Shown: positions 1 through 8,780 of the stretch, one piece after another | Layout: each line of letters starts with the position of its first letter | Numbering within the stretch: position 1 is the stretch's first letter | From: Rivularia sp. MS3 | Lineage (GTDB): Bacteria; Cyanobacteriota; Cyanobacteriia; Cyanobacteriales; Nostocaceae | Assembly: GCA_019192545.1 (NCBI GenBank) | Contig: JAHCMI010000060.1 | Span: 1-58,008 of the forward strand | Direction: 5' to 3' | Length of the DNA stretch: 58,008 nt | The notes under the pieces: model-generated | The model's input: the letters and a program-made list of their open reading frames with translations, nothing else | Told to the model about the DNA's origin: nothing | Databases searched by the model: none | Made by a program: the position numbers and the translations under genes

Positions 1-263
1 TCTACGGTCACGTTGCTGTATTCAACGTGTTCCCCTGCTCTTGATGCTGCATCTAGGCTTTTTCTACGTTCTGAAAAGCTATATCGACGTAGTTCTTCTC
101 GTCTTGCTATAGCGGACTTCTGTAGTTGCAGGTTCACCTGGTCTTGTTGTTCTTTGATAGCTACTCCTACCTGTTGGAATACGGCAGGAATGAAGGGGAC
201 TACACAGATAGCAGCCCCCAAGCCACCAAGAACATAGCTGGTGGTTCTGAGGGTGTTTTTCAT
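1..263 (-). CDS. Small membrane-anchored protein, partial (3' end outside window)
   Basis: Open frame on the minus strand that starts with ATG at 263 and runs off the left edge after 87 codons. The first ~30 residues hold one hydrophobic segment (LGGLGAAICVVPFIPAVF), followed by a charged, probably helical stretch (KEQQDQVNLQLQKSAIARR). This fits a single-span membrane protein with a cytoplasmic or periplasmic coiled tail. It starts 3 bp after the stop of the 113-aa gene upstream, so the two are probably cotranscribed. I do not recognise the family. No function is assigned. Confidence 0.6.
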   Translation of the reverse strand, partial: MKNTLRTTSYVLGGLGAAICVVPFIPAVFQQVGVAIKEQQDQVNLQLQKSAIARREELRRYSFSERRKSLDAASRAGEHVEYSNVTV

Positions 264-266
264 TGC

Positions 267-608
267 CTATTCAAAATTAAATTCGTATTGGTGTAATACA
301 ATGTCCGCCTGTTCTGGACTTTCACACACCCAACAGTCAACCTTCTCCCATTTCCGACAATCCCGTTTTTGCAGATCCAGTATTGCCATGAAGTTAATTA
401 AGTTGTTGAATTCTTCGCCCAATTGGTAGGTAAAATATTGACTTTCTTGGTCGAATTCCGACTGCCAGCAGACAAGCGGTATTGCTAGCCTTCCCGCAAA
501 TTCAATAATGTTGGCGCGTTGTATGATTTGGTCACTATGTTTCTCAAAGTCGCTCTCGTCAAGGCATTCGGCGAAGAATAAGTTAGTATCAACTATGCAA
601 CTTTCCAT
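267..608 (-). CDS. Hypothetical protein, 113 aa
   Basis: Complete ATG-to-stop frame of 113 residues, acidic and rich in aromatic residues. It begins MESCIVDTNLFFAE, which loosely recalls the first strand of PIN-type nucleases (DTN), but the remaining PIN acidic residues cannot be placed by eye, so this is not assigned. It lies in a minus-strand run of genes after the ParM/ParR-like pair and immediately before the small membrane protein, suggesting one operon or co-directional block. Unknown function. Confidence 0.6.
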   Translation of the reverse strand: MESCIVDTNLFFAECLDESDFEKHSDQIIQRANIIEFAGRLAIPLVCWQSEFDQESQYFTYQLGEEFNNLINFMAILDLQKRDCRKWEKVDCWVCESPEQADIVLHQYEFNFE

Positions 609-647
609 TTTTGGTACAATTCCTTCGTATTTGTTAAAATCTGGTCT

Positions 648-676
648 TTCTCCCTATTCCTCTAACATTGGGAGAA
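648..676. other. Short hairpin between ParR-like gene and 113-aa gene
   Basis: Arms TTCTCCC (648-654) and GGGAGAA (670-676) form a 7-bp perfect stem with a 15-nt loop. On the plus strand it is followed by a T-rich stretch (ACTTTTATTTT), which would suit a weak terminator on that strand, but no plus-strand gene ends here. It lies in the 157-bp gap 609-765, where nothing else is seen. Confidence 0.25.
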
Positions 677-765
677 GGACTTTTATTTTGATATCGCTGA
701 TATAGCTTGATTTACGTGTTCTCGGTTGGGAGTAAAGTTTGGGGCAAGCTTCTGAAAGATTTTAA

Positions 766-1224
766 TTACATCAATAAGTCGCTTAGACTCTCTCTTGCAC
801 CCGTTTTTTTACGTTTGGACTGCTCTCGTTTTGAGTCTGGAGTCTCATCAAACGCTTTGTCTCCAACAGATAAAGCCGCCTGTGTCGTCTGTTTAGGTAA
901 TGAAGTTGAGGGATTATGCAACAAGTGTGTTGAACTGGTGGATACTGTTAACCATTGAATTAAATGAGAACGCGCAATACTTGCCACACTTGCACCCGAA
1001 CTATGAGACATCTGTGTGAATATACGAGCGTGACGCGGTTTAATCCTGACTCTGCAAACATAATCGTTTAATAAGTTTGGAACTGGAGGTAACGGTATTT
1101 GCCAATTAAGCAAGACAGCATCAAAAATCACTGCAAGTGTTTCGCTTAAGTTCTCGTGCTGCCATGCTTCACTAATCGCTTTGAGTCTTCCCCCTAACTG
1201 TTTGCTGAGGGTAAGGTCGCTCAT
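766..1224 (-). CDS. ParR-like partner of plasmid segregation ATPase
   Basis: 152-aa protein whose ATG overlaps the stop of the actin-like ATPase gene by 4 bp (ATGA), so the two are translationally coupled. In ParM-type systems the second gene encodes the small DNA-binding adaptor that ties the centromere to the filament, and position, size and coupling fit that role. The N-terminal two thirds looks helical (ending near residue 95), followed by a Ser/Thr/Lys-rich, probably disordered tail that could be the filament-contacting segment, as in ParR. No ribbon-helix-helix signature is obvious by eye. The assignment is by context, not by motif. Confidence 0.5.
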   Translation of the reverse strand: MSDLTLSKQLGGRLKAISEAWQHENLSETLAVIFDAVLLNWQIPLPPVPNLLNDYVCRVRIKPRHARIFTQMSHSSGASVASIARSHLIQWLTVSTSSTHLLHNPSTSLPKQTTQAALSVGDKAFDETPDSKREQSKRKKTGARESLSDLLM

Positions 1225-2198
1225 GCTGCAATTAAAGGCTGTGTTTTGGTATGTCCCATCAATCCATAAAGATTTGCTAGTTGTGGTTCTGGCAAGATTA
1301 AGTGCATTCCTTTATTGATGATTTTGTGACGGATGATTTCTGCTCCTCCACCTGTCCAGACGATTCGGGTAACGTCGTCTAGTTGCTTGTCTACACTCGC
1401 CATGACTTTACTCAAAATTGCTTTAAGCCACTGGTCTACACAATCGTTATAGATAGGTTCAAAGGTGTAATCTCTATTCCTGCCAATGGTGCGTTCTCCC
1501 CTGGTGATTGCGTCCATTACTTTGGATACTTCAAAGTTTTTCTTGTAGCCTCTAACTAGGTCAGTTGCGAGAATTGTTTGAGCTAAGTTTATTCCTCCTT
1601 GGTTGGGGTAACTGTTGCGGTAGCGGACATAAAAGCCATTTTCTACGTCACAAACTACGACGTTTATGGTTCCTCCTCCGATATCAATTACTAAAGCAAC
1701 GTCTTCTGCGTCTAAAATGCCGGATTCAAAGGCATATCTAGCAGCCGCGTCTGTCTCTCGCTCAAAGATAACGTCGTTATATGAAACAACTGTGTCGATT
1801 ACTGTACCGTGAGAATATAATTTGTATTCGTGAGTGCCGATTACAGCGGATTTGATGAATTTTTGTGTTGAAATGTCGTCGTTTGGTACGAGCAATTTTA
1901 CTGTTCCGTCAAAGCCCGAGGGGGAGTTAGCTAAGAGTATTGGTAAAATCAATTCGGTCTTGGACTTGCCGAACTCAGCAGCACTCAGAAATCCATCGAA
2001 TTTGGATGCAAGGAAACCCAGTTTATATTTTTTAGCTCCAAGTTCAATCATTGGGCTTTCAATTGGATGAATGTTATTTTGACATTCGCTGTTATAGGTT
2101 GTGTCATAGATAAGGCTACGCATTTGCTTTATGTCGCTCTCATCTACGCTTGCAAGTACGCTGTAATTACCTATGTCTGCATAAAGAATGTTGTTCAT
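1221..2198 (-). CDS. Actin-like ATPase, ParM/StbA-type plasmid segregation protein (copy 1)
   Basis: 325 aa. Actin-fold nucleotide-binding motifs are visible in order: phosphate-1 DIGNYS (residues 8-13), phosphate-2 DIGGGTINVVV (172-182), and the adenosine motif WTGGGAE (281-287). Family knowledge: such proteins form ATP-driven filaments that push plasmid copies apart through a ParR adaptor bound to an iteron centromere. The gene for the likely adaptor follows with a 4-bp overlap. The upstream region 2465-2623 carries 11-bp direct repeats suitable as the centromere. A second, divergent actin-like gene is at 43669-44973; the two are not close copies. Confidence 0.85.
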   Translation of the reverse strand: MNNILYADIGNYSVLASVDESDIKQMRSLIYDTTYNSECQNNIHPIESPMIELGAKKYKLGFLASKFDGFLSAAEFGKSKTELILPILLANSPSGFDGTVKLLVPNDDISTQKFIKSAVIGTHEYKLYSHGTVIDTVVSYNDVIFERETDAAARYAFESGILDAEDVALVIDIGGGTINVVVCDVENGFYVRYRNSYPNQGGINLAQTILATDLVRGYKKNFEVSKVMDAITRGERTIGRNRDYTFEPIYNDCVDQWLKAILSKVMASVDKQLDDVTRIVWTGGGAEIIRHKIINKGMHLILPEPQLANLYGLMGHTKTQPLIAA

Positions 2199-2464
2199 TG
2201 TTTTTCTGAGATAAGAAGATTGGTACAGTTATCTGTCGCTACAAACGAGGGATGTAGACAAAATATTGACGCAGAAACGTATTGGCAGAATTTTACCCGT
2301 ATTCACGAATAATGATATCCAGGGTTAGTATTTTTGAGGATTAGCACTTGATTTTTATTTGCCTGCAAGTCTAAATAATCCTTTTTTTCAATTTTCTATA
2401 GCCCCGTCAAAGATTACTTTTGTTCGTGGGCGTGTCGTTTTCATTACTTAACCCTGTACGCACC

Positions 2465-2623
2465 AATAGTAACGCAATAGTAATCTAAAAAGCTATACTT
2501 TAGAGATTATGATTTTTTATTGGTATCAAATAATATTATTGGATAAAGTAATGCTATAGCAATACGAAGTAGGTTACTATAGCGGCGAGAGAAAATACCT
2601 TTAGTAACGCAATAGTAAGTTAA
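2465..2623. repeat. 11-bp iterons, candidate parC centromere/operator
   Basis: A 17-bp direct repeat TAGTAACGCAATAGTAA occurs at 2467-2483 and again at 2602-2618. Each copy is itself two 11-bp steps beginning TAGTAA, so the period is 11 bp (2467, 2478; 2602, 2613). Degenerate 11-bp steps AAGTAATGCTA (2546-2556) and TAGCAATACGA (2557-2567) lie between. The cluster sits between the divergent actin-like gene (2198, minus) and the RHH gene (2658, plus). The parC centromere of plasmid R1 is also made of 11-bp iterons upstream of parM. It could equally be the operator of the RHH protein. The rest of the gap (2199-2464) shows nothing else I can name. Confidence 0.5.
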
Positions 2624-2657
2624 AGTGAAGTATAAACTAATCACAGCTATAGTATTG

Positions 2658-2870
2658 ATGGCAGAAAGGCAGCGAAAAACTAGAACTTATCGCTTAGACA
2701 CACTGGTTATAGATGCTTGGAATGAGTTGGCTAAGAGGAGAGGAATTAGCGCAAATAGACTTTTAGAAATAACGATGTTTGATATGGCGAAAGAAGAAGG
2801 CATCATCAGCGCGGATACTCCAAGATTAGGTGAAACACGAGGAGGAGATTTTAGCCAGCGAAAATCATAA
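2658..2870 (+). CDS. Small ribbon-helix-helix type DNA-binding protein
   Basis: The open frame can begin at 2625, but the ATG at 2658 (MAERQRKTRTYRL) gives a compact 70-aa protein with the usual layout of a ribbon-helix-helix (Arc/CopG/MetJ-like) protein: a basic N-terminus with a short strand (KTRTYRLDT), helix 1 (LVIDAWNELAKRRG) and helix 2 (SANRLLEITMFDMAKEEG). Such proteins repress their own promoter or act as plasmid partition/mobilization accessory factors. The TAGTAACGCAATAGTAA repeats end about 40 bp upstream, making autoregulation plausible. The next frame downstream is open without a start codon across its end (see the finding on 2845-2915), so a frameshift is possible. Confidence 0.65.
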   Translation: MAERQRKTRTYRLDTLVIDAWNELAKRRGISANRLLEITMFDMAKEEGIISADTPRLGETRGGDFSQRKS

Positions 2871-2911
2871 CGGAAGACGAATTAAAATACGGAAGCTGCA
2901 CGGCTTGTAAG

Positions 2912-3121
2912 ATGACAGAAAATAACCAGTCGGACGACGGCGTAGAAAGAGGGGATGAGTTTGACCCAGCTACAGATCCAAGGGATTGGTCAGCTGCCAC
3001 TTCTGAATTAGCTTGCTTTGCTTTAGCTCGCAGTAAAGGGAAGAAGTTGGTCAAAATAATTAATACTAGAAAGAAAATGTTTCCAATTATTTGTATTTTT
3101 GAGGAATATAGTGATGGCTGA
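2912..3121 (+). CDS. Hypothetical protein, 69 aa
   Basis: ATG-initiated frame of 69 residues with an acidic N-terminal half and a basic C-terminal end. No clear Shine-Dalgarno precedes the ATG. The frame is open back to 2855, reading PAKIITEDELKYGSCTACK before the Met, which looks protein-like and suggests either a missed upstream start or a frameshift from the RHH gene. Its end overlaps the start of the next gene by 8 bp. No family recognised. Confidence 0.4.
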   Translation: MTENNQSDDGVERGDEFDPATDPRDWSAATSELACFALARSKGKKLVKIINTRKKMFPIICIFEEYSDG

Positions 3122-3356
3122 AACCTTGACAATAAAACCAATCAGCGTAGTAGCTCCCATATTTACCGCAATTGGTAATCGCAATTGGGAGGAATTTCAG
3201 CGGTTAGAAGCAGATTTTGTTAACCAGTATGGCGTTGAAGCGTGGGAATACGAATTTAACTTTCGGATTAAGCCAGCTTTGGATAAAGATTCCGACCGAT
3301 GGCTACTAATTAAATGGTGTGAAACAGGCATTGTATCGGTTAAAGATATTGCGTAA
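3114..3356 (+). CDS. Hypothetical protein, 80 aa
   Basis: The frame opens at 3099, but the ATG at 3114 (MAETLTIKPISVV) is preferred because TGAGGA lies about 8 nt upstream. The product is a compact, mixed-charge 80-aa protein with several tryptophans (NWEEFQRLEADF, AWEYEFNF). It overlaps the upstream 69-aa frame by 8 bp, which suggests translational coupling. It is the last gene before a 690-bp gap leading to the replication-type gene. Unknown function. Confidence 0.5.
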   Translation: MAETLTIKPISVVAPIFTAIGNRNWEEFQRLEADFVNQYGVEAWEYEFNFRIKPALDKDSDRWLLIKWCETGIVSVKDIA

Positions 3357-4043
3357 AGTTACCGCACAACCGAATCAAAACTGATTTTAAAAAGGTTAAT
3401 AAATGCAATAAATCGACTTTGTTGCGAGAAAGTTATCTGCAACAAGCAAAGTATATAAAAATTTACATTTATCAAAAATAGTTTTTTTAGTTTCATACAG
3501 CTCTCCAATGATGCCAAAAGCTGTACAATAAGCCCAGTTATTAATAGTAACCTTGACAAAGACGGCTCGATTTAAAGAGATAAAGTCTTGCTACGTGACC
3601 CATAACGGGAACAAAATTTACGTTTTTTAGGAGGTACAAAAAGACAGGCAACAAGTTCATTACTCTTATCGCCTGCAAAATGAAAAAATATTATCTTTAA
3701 AAATTTGAATAGGGAGACGGGTCAAGTCGTCAAAGAACTAAGAAGTGGGTGAGCGTCGGAAACTTATTCCACATCTAAGTTTAAAAAGGACGATTTTGTG
3801 CCACGTCGCCGCTTGTCTTTGGAGAAGACAATAAATGTATATTACTACAGTAAGTCGTCTTCGTACATCTGTAGGTGAACATTTTTAAGCTAAAAATATA
3901 CAAAAATATCCAAACTGACCCAATCTTTTCTCTCAAAAAGTTACGGTTGTTACATTTTTAGCGATGAATCCAAAGCGTAGTGGTTGATTGGCACGGCATC
4001 CCGACTCCAAAGACAGGAAAAACAAAACTTTGGAGAAAAAATA
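3357..4043 (+). promoter_or_regulatory. Gene-free leader region upstream of the DUF3987 gene
   Basis: About 690 bp without a convincing gene. Seen here: a TTGACA hexamer at 3553-3558 (possible -35, no good -10), an AGGAGG at about 3630 with no matching gene, a 7-bp stem AAACTTA/TAAGTTT (3760-3766/3776-3782) and a 7-bp stem with 5-nt loop TTGTCTT/AAGACAA (3813-3819/3825-3831). Structured leaders upstream of plasmid replication genes often serve copy-number control, sometimes with an antisense RNA; that role is inferred here. Confidence 0.3.
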
Positions 4044-7000
4044 ATGAACGCTACTGTACTAACTCAAAACCAACAAACTTCCACCAACAGCTTCAACAGC
4101 AATTACTGCAATGCATCTGAGGGCAAGAAATTCACAGCCCCCATACTATGGGTGTCCGACTTAATAGAAGCGAAAAAACTTTCTTGTGTTTTCAACGTCC
4201 TAGAATTTCCAGAAGTTTTAACCTACAAATTCTCTCCAGAAGACCAGCATTACATCATCGCCGAACCCGGAACAGCAGAAGAAGCGATAAGAGCAGTTGC
4301 ATGGAATAACAATCCAGAAAATTGTAAAGTTTATAGTTGTAATCAATCTTTACATTCTTGGGCATCAACAACAGAAGCAATTGGACAAATTATTGACTAC
4401 GCAGTCCCCTTTGATGAATGGGCTAGAAGAAAAGAAGAAGAACCACTCAACATTGGAGAAGCCTGCAACATAGCTCGTATTGCCTTCCAAACCCTGCCCG
4501 CTCTTTTGAAGCGGCAGACAGAACTTGCAAAATTGATGGCGAGAGTAGAAAAAACTTCTAAAAGTGCTGCATTCAGCTTTGGAAAAGTATTGAGAACTTT
4601 AGAAGCAGAATTTAGCAAAGAACTTTTAGCCCGTGGGTTAGTAGAAGATGATTCTCTAAGGGCACAATTGTTAGCTCTATCCGATGAAAACGACCCATTT
4701 AGCAGAAAAATGGGATTGGCTGCTTTAGCTAAAGCTTATGGCTTCAGCGACCGCAAGATGTCGGAACTTTTTGAGCAACTGCTTGCAGAACTACAACTTG
4801 TAGAAGAAAGGGACGACAACCGTGGAGAAATTGAGAAATTACTTAACATTAAGCAAACTCATTTGAACCTTAATGATTTTCTTCCCTCACTTTTGGCTAG
4901 TCCTTTAAAAAAATATTCTGAATCGCTAAAAATCCGAGAGGAAACAATTTTATTAGCATTGCTGACTGCAACCAGTTCCCTACACGAAGTAGGAACAGAA
5001 GTCATGCTGCAAAGAAGTCAAAACTTCTGGGCACCACCCACAATCTTTGGTGGAATTGTCAGCGAATCCGGACAAAAGAAATCACCCATAACTCGTCAAA
5101 TCATTACCGGACCGTTAAATAAATTAAAGTCAGAACAAAAAGCGAAGTATTTGGAAGAGAAGCAAGAGTACGAAGCCGAACTAGAAAAATGGCAAGAAGC
5201 CAAGGCAGCTGCTAAGAAAGAGAAACAACCATTTGACGAACCAGAACCAAAAGAACCGGAATCCCCCGATATTTACTTCTTTACAGATGCCAACGGCGAA
5301 GGAATCAAGCAACAAGCCCAAAATGCATCGCACAAAACATTATTTGGCTTAGTTGACGAATTAGCTGGTTACTTCAACTCCAGGAACGCTTATCGGGGTG
5401 GTAAAGGTGCCGACAAGCAAGATATGTTGAGTTACTACGACGGTAGCGGGCAATCAGTACTGCGTAGTTCTGGGGTTAAAGTAGACGTTCCCAGAATTTA
5501 TTTGTCATTGTTTGGCACAATTCAACCAGAAATACTGCGCGACGTAATGCGGGACTCGTCCGACCCCGACGGTCAATGGTCGCGGTTCTTGTTTGCACAA
5601 CAGCCCTTGGTAGCAAGCACTCTACCAGATGAAGAAGAAGAAACCGTTAACATTACCAAATTGCTGACTGGAATTTACAGAAAACTAACTTTAGTTCCAG
5701 CCACCCAATACAGATTATCGCGGAGCGCTTTTAAGCTTTTTCAACCTTGGTATGCCCAATTGGAGCAGCATCGAGTATCCGACCCAATACCGGGCATGAG
5801 AGCGGCTTATTCCAAAGCAGAAGGCTATACGGGAAGACTTGCTTTAAACCTACACGTTCTACACGAGTTAAGTTTGGGAGTTACCCCCAGCCCAGAAATA
5901 CCAGCCGAAAGAATGCGGGATGCTATAAAGCTGATGAAATTCTTCCTGGGGCAAACCATTCACCTTTACTCACAATTTGATGATGGTATTGCACCTCATA
6001 TTACTAAATTGATTGATATGTCCCGTCGCAAAGGTTGGGTAAAAGCCAAAGACGTGCAATTGGGATACAACTCCAAAAACCGCCCCAAACCCGATGTCGT
6101 CCGAGAATGGATGATTACCGCTCAACAAATGGGATTTGGTGAAGTACGGGGTGTAGGTAAGAAAATTGAGTTCTTAGTTTTTGACGAAAACAACAAAGCG
6201 GGTTTGATAAATAAATATCAACACCAAGTAGACCAAGAAGTAGAAGCTGGAAACATTGATATTAATAGGGTTGAAGAAAAAGTAGACCTCTTAGAAGGTA
6301 GACACACAAAACCAGAGACGAAAACCCAACCAGCGTTGCACAATCAATTTGCTGGGAAAGAGGAAAAACTGTCGTCCTTTTTAAAAGACCTAGTAAATAA
6401 AATGGAAGAACTAATAGAACTTTGGGAAGACCCAGTAATAGAAAAAGAGCGAAGGAAAAAGGAAGAGGAAAGAAGTATAGAAGTAACTCATGATTGTGAC
6501 CCACCCGTGACTACTCAAAGCGTAGAAGTTGGGATTAAAAACTCAAAAGCAACTTCGGGTAAAGGGTTTCAAACACATCAAAATGGGAATAAAGTTGACG
6601 AAACACCAAAGCAAGTCGAGGTACATTCTAATAAAGTTGACGAAACAGTAGAACAAGCTCCGGAGAAAGTAGAAGAGCCAATTATTGAAGCATCAGAAAC
6701 GGTAGAACAAGCAGAGGAAATAGTAGAAAAAATATCTCCGTGTGCATTAAAATCCAATTTTGACTCAAATACTGGTACAGAGGATGATAAGCCGCTTACG
6801 TCGCAGCCAAAAAACGAGTCTTCCGACAATAAAGCTACTACTTCTCAACCTCAATCAAAGTCTTCTTCTGCTTCTGTTAAAGCTAATTTAAAAGTAGGTG
6901 ACAAAGTTAGATATGTTGGTAGGAATTCTTTAGTTAAAAGTCTGGTTGGGGGTCAGAAACTAGAAATCTCGCAACAATTAAATGGTGGAAAATTCACTTG

Positions 7001-7088
7001 TATTGACTCCTTTGGGCTGCCAGTAGTTCATCCAGAAACCCAAATACTAATCAAATTTAAAGTTCGTGGTTTGAGAAAAGTTGAATAA
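4044..7088 (+). CDS. DUF3987-type primase/helicase-like protein, probable plasmid replication protein
   Basis: The frame opens at 3984; the ATG at 4044 (MNATVLTQNQQ) has GGAG 9 nt upstream and gives 1014 aa. The central part carries the features of DUF3987 ATPase domains: a degenerate Walker A in GGIVSESGQKKSPITR, a Walker B-like LVDELAGYF, and the conserved IYLSLFGTIQPEILRDVM. The last ~300 residues begin with a long acidic Lys/Glu-rich, probably coiled-coil and disordered region (repeats of VDET and VEQA) and end in a small SH3/KOW-like beta domain starting VGDKVRYVG. DUF3987 proteins are typical of cyanobacterial plasmids and the related CyRepA proteins act as replication initiators; a replication role here is inferred. 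No recognisable primase active site was found in the N-terminal 330 residues. Confidence 0.7.
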   Translation: MNATVLTQNQQTSTNSFNSNYCNASEGKKFTAPILWVSDLIEAKKLSCVFNVLEFPEVLTYKFSPEDQHYIIAEPGTAEEAIRAVAWNNNPENCKVYSCNQSLHSWASTTEAIGQIIDYAVPFDEWARRKEEEPLNIGEACNIARIAFQTLPALLKRQTELAKLMARVEKTSKSAAFSFGKVLRTLEAEFSKELLARGLVEDDSLRAQLLALSDENDPFSRKMGLAALAKAYGFSDRKMSELFEQLLAELQLVEERDDNRGEIEKLLNIKQTHLNLNDFLPSLLASPLKKYSESLKIREETILLALLTATSSLHEVGTEVMLQRSQNFWAPPTIFGGIVSESGQKKSPITRQIITGPLNKLKSEQKAKYLEEKQEYEAELEKWQEAKAAAKKEKQPFDEPEPKEPESPDIYFFTDANGEGIKQQAQNASHKTLFGLVDELAGYFNSRNAYRGGKGADKQDMLSYYDGSGQSVLRSSGVKVDVPRIYLSLFGTIQPEILRDVMRDSSDPDGQWSRFLFAQQPLVASTLPDEEEETVNITKLLTGIYRKLTLVPATQYRLSRSAFKLFQPWYAQLEQHRVSDPIPGMRAAYSKAEGYTGRLALNLHVLHELSLGVTPSPEIPAERMRDAIKLMKFFLGQTIHLYSQFDDGIAPHITKLIDMSRRKGWVKAKDVQLGYNSKNRPKPDVVREWMITAQQMGFGEVRGVGKKIEFLVFDENNKAGLINKYQHQVDQEVEAGNIDINRVEEKVDLLEGRHTKPETKTQPALHNQFAGKEEKLSSFLKDLVNKMEELIELWEDPVIEKERRKKEEERSIEVTHDCDPPVTTQSVEVGIKNSKATSGKGFQTHQNGNKVDETPKQVEVHSNKVDETVEQAPEKVEEPIIEASETVEQAEEIVEKISPCALKSNFDSNTGTEDDKPLTSQPKNESSDNKATTSQPQSKSSSASVKANLKVGDKVRYVGRNSLVKSLVGGQKLEISQQLNGGKFTCIDSFGLPVVHPETQILIKFKVRGLRKVE

Positions 7089-7105
7089 TGTTAATACAAC
7101 GGAAC

Positions 7106-7134
7106 GGCGGGATTCATCACGAGTGTATTCCGCC
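7106..7134 (+). terminator. Hairpin after the DUF3987 gene, possible terminator
   Basis: GGCGGGAT (7106-7113) pairs with ATTCCGCC (7127-7134), 8 bp including one G-T pair, with a 13-nt loop. It begins 18 bp after the stop codon. There is no T-run after it, so intrinsic termination is doubtful. The remaining gap to 7312 contains nothing else recognised. Confidence 0.3.
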
Positions 7135-7312
7135 AGGTGATATTAATGTAAGCAACTAAAAAATAACCCGCATCGTTTTGGTTAAAAAATTGATGTAGTT
7201 CAAATCCGCGAGACAAAAGTTTTTTCGGATGAAGGTGAGTTGTGCTGTCTTCCCCGGAAGTCATACGGCATATTTGACGGGGGCGTTCTAAACATGAACG
7301 GTTTATCCTGCT

Positions 7313-8263
7313 TCACTCATCTGTTGTTGGCTGATAAATTTCTCGTAATTCGGACACGCTACGAGAAGTTTTTATTCCTTCTAAAATATTCTCTAATTGT
7401 GTGACATCATCAATTTGAGATATTTCTGGTAGTAGATTTAGCCCTTCACTACCGAATTTTACTTCTAAACTGATTTCTATACCTTTCAAAAGTGCTTCTT
7501 GTTTACCTTTCTCAATACCACTACGTTCAAATGAAGTAACATATTTCATACCTCGTTCTTCCTCCAACTGTTCTAGGTCGTGCCGAAATTCTTGTTCTAA
7601 TTCAAATGGTAGCGTTAACATCCAATCTAAGAATGCCAATAAATTAAGTACTTGTTCTCGGCTAAATTCTTTTTCATACAAACGTCGTACCAACGCTAGC
7701 TTTTGGGCTTTACGTTCCACACGATTCTCGCTTGTCTCTAATGCAGTCAAATGTGCTAAAACTACGGTAGCGAAGGGATTGCGGCTTTCTTCAAGTTCGG
7801 ATTTCCGTTGTTGATAATCTACCAACTTCACCACGGGAAATTTAAAATCAACCGTACAGCCAAATAATTCATACCCGAATTGATTTGGTCGCCAAGTACT
7901 ACTAGAATCTGCCAACACAGCGAGGGAAGCAACGGGACGCTTGTAACGGTCAAATATTCGGTAATTATAAACAAACATCCGCTCCGGAAAGTTACTTTTC
8001 TCCTGGGCTTGCACTTCTAAATGGATAAGCAGCCATGATTCTCCACCCCCAATACGATAAATTTTAACTAATTTGTCAACCAATCTTTTACCAAGTTCAG
8101 CATCTCGGACAACTTGTTGTAGTTCTTGGTCAAGAAATTCAAATCCTTTATTCCAGTCAATTTCTTGATGCACTTGGGGAAAGAAGAATAACATGAAATC
8201 TTCAAAGTATAGCTGTATTATTTCCTTCCAAGGTGAATCATATTCGGTGTTCGGATTAGTCAT
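7313..8263 (-). CDS. Rpn family recombination-promoting nuclease / putative transposase
   Basis: 316 aa. The N-terminal half matches the PD-(D/E)XK Rpn/YhgA-like family that is abundant in cyanobacteria: an early acidic segment (FLDQELQQVVRDAE), then the core strand with the catalytic E-x-Q (LLIHLEVQAQ), followed by a conserved YNYRIFDRYKRPV segment. The C-terminal part has the usual helical segment and the closing LENILEGIKTSRSVSELREIY pattern (split here as LENILEGIKT and SVSELREIY). Family members cut DNA and raise RecA-independent recombination in E. coli. It stands alone on the minus strand between two non-coding regions and appears intact. Likely a mobile or addictive genomic element rather than a plasmid maintenance gene. 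Confidence 0.75.
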   Translation of the reverse strand: MTNPNTEYDSPWKEIIQLYFEDFMLFFFPQVHQEIDWNKGFEFLDQELQQVVRDAELGKRLVDKLVKIYRIGGGESWLLIHLEVQAQEKSNFPERMFVYNYRIFDRYKRPVASLAVLADSSSTWRPNQFGYELFGCTVDFKFPVVKLVDYQQRKSELEESRNPFATVVLAHLTALETSENRVERKAQKLALVRRLYEKEFSREQVLNLLAFLDWMLTLPFELEQEFRHDLEQLEEERGMKYVTSFERSGIEKGKQEALLKGIEISLEVKFGSEGLNLLPEISQIDDVTQLENILEGIKTSRSVSELREIYQPTTDE

Positions 8264-8720
8264 CTGGCAATAATTTTATGCTATCAAAAATGGTACTTTA
8301 TTTTAATAAGAAGATAGTTAATTAAAAGTACCAACTAACTTATTTTAATCATACCATTTTAAAGGTTTATAAAATAAAAGTATGAGTATAATATCAATTA
8401 AAATTATTCTATTTATTCTTTTATTATTGCCTATCAAAGAGATATTATTTAACTCAAAAATATCCACAATTTATGCATGAATATTTTCCTTAAAATACAT
8501 AAATATTCACAAAGCACGCAGTAATAAAATCCCATTGAATGATGTATCTAAATCTATTTTATGAATAGTTATAAAATGTATAAAGTGGTCAGTGTTTTAC
8601 AAGTATACTGGTCTATTTTATCAGCATAAAATGCAAGAGTTCAGTATTTGCAATGCTAGGAGCGGGCAGAGTGCAGGGTCAGGGGAATTTAGAATGAAGA
8701 ATGGAGAATGTAGAATTATC

Positions 8721-8743
8721 ACCCCATTGATGAATCAAGGGGT
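8721..8743 (+). repeat. Hairpin resembling an IS200/IS605-type right end
   Basis: ACCCC (8721-8725) and TTGAT (8727-8731) pair with ATCAA (8734-8738) and GGGGT (8739-8743), leaving a two-base loop and one bulged A. TTCAAC follows directly. A GATGAATC loop and a TTCAAC-like tail recall the right ends of IS200/IS605-family elements as remembered from cyanobacterial genomes. No transposase or TnpB gene is nearby, so at most this is a relic. Confidence 0.3.
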
Positions 8744-8780
8744 TTCAACTGTTCGCTAAAAATCTGGGGAATCCGCTTAT

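Noticed and set aside
3359-3559. 66-aa hydrophobic minus-strand frame
   Set aside because: A+T-rich DNA gives Leu/Phe/Ile runs by chance; no start context and no partner.
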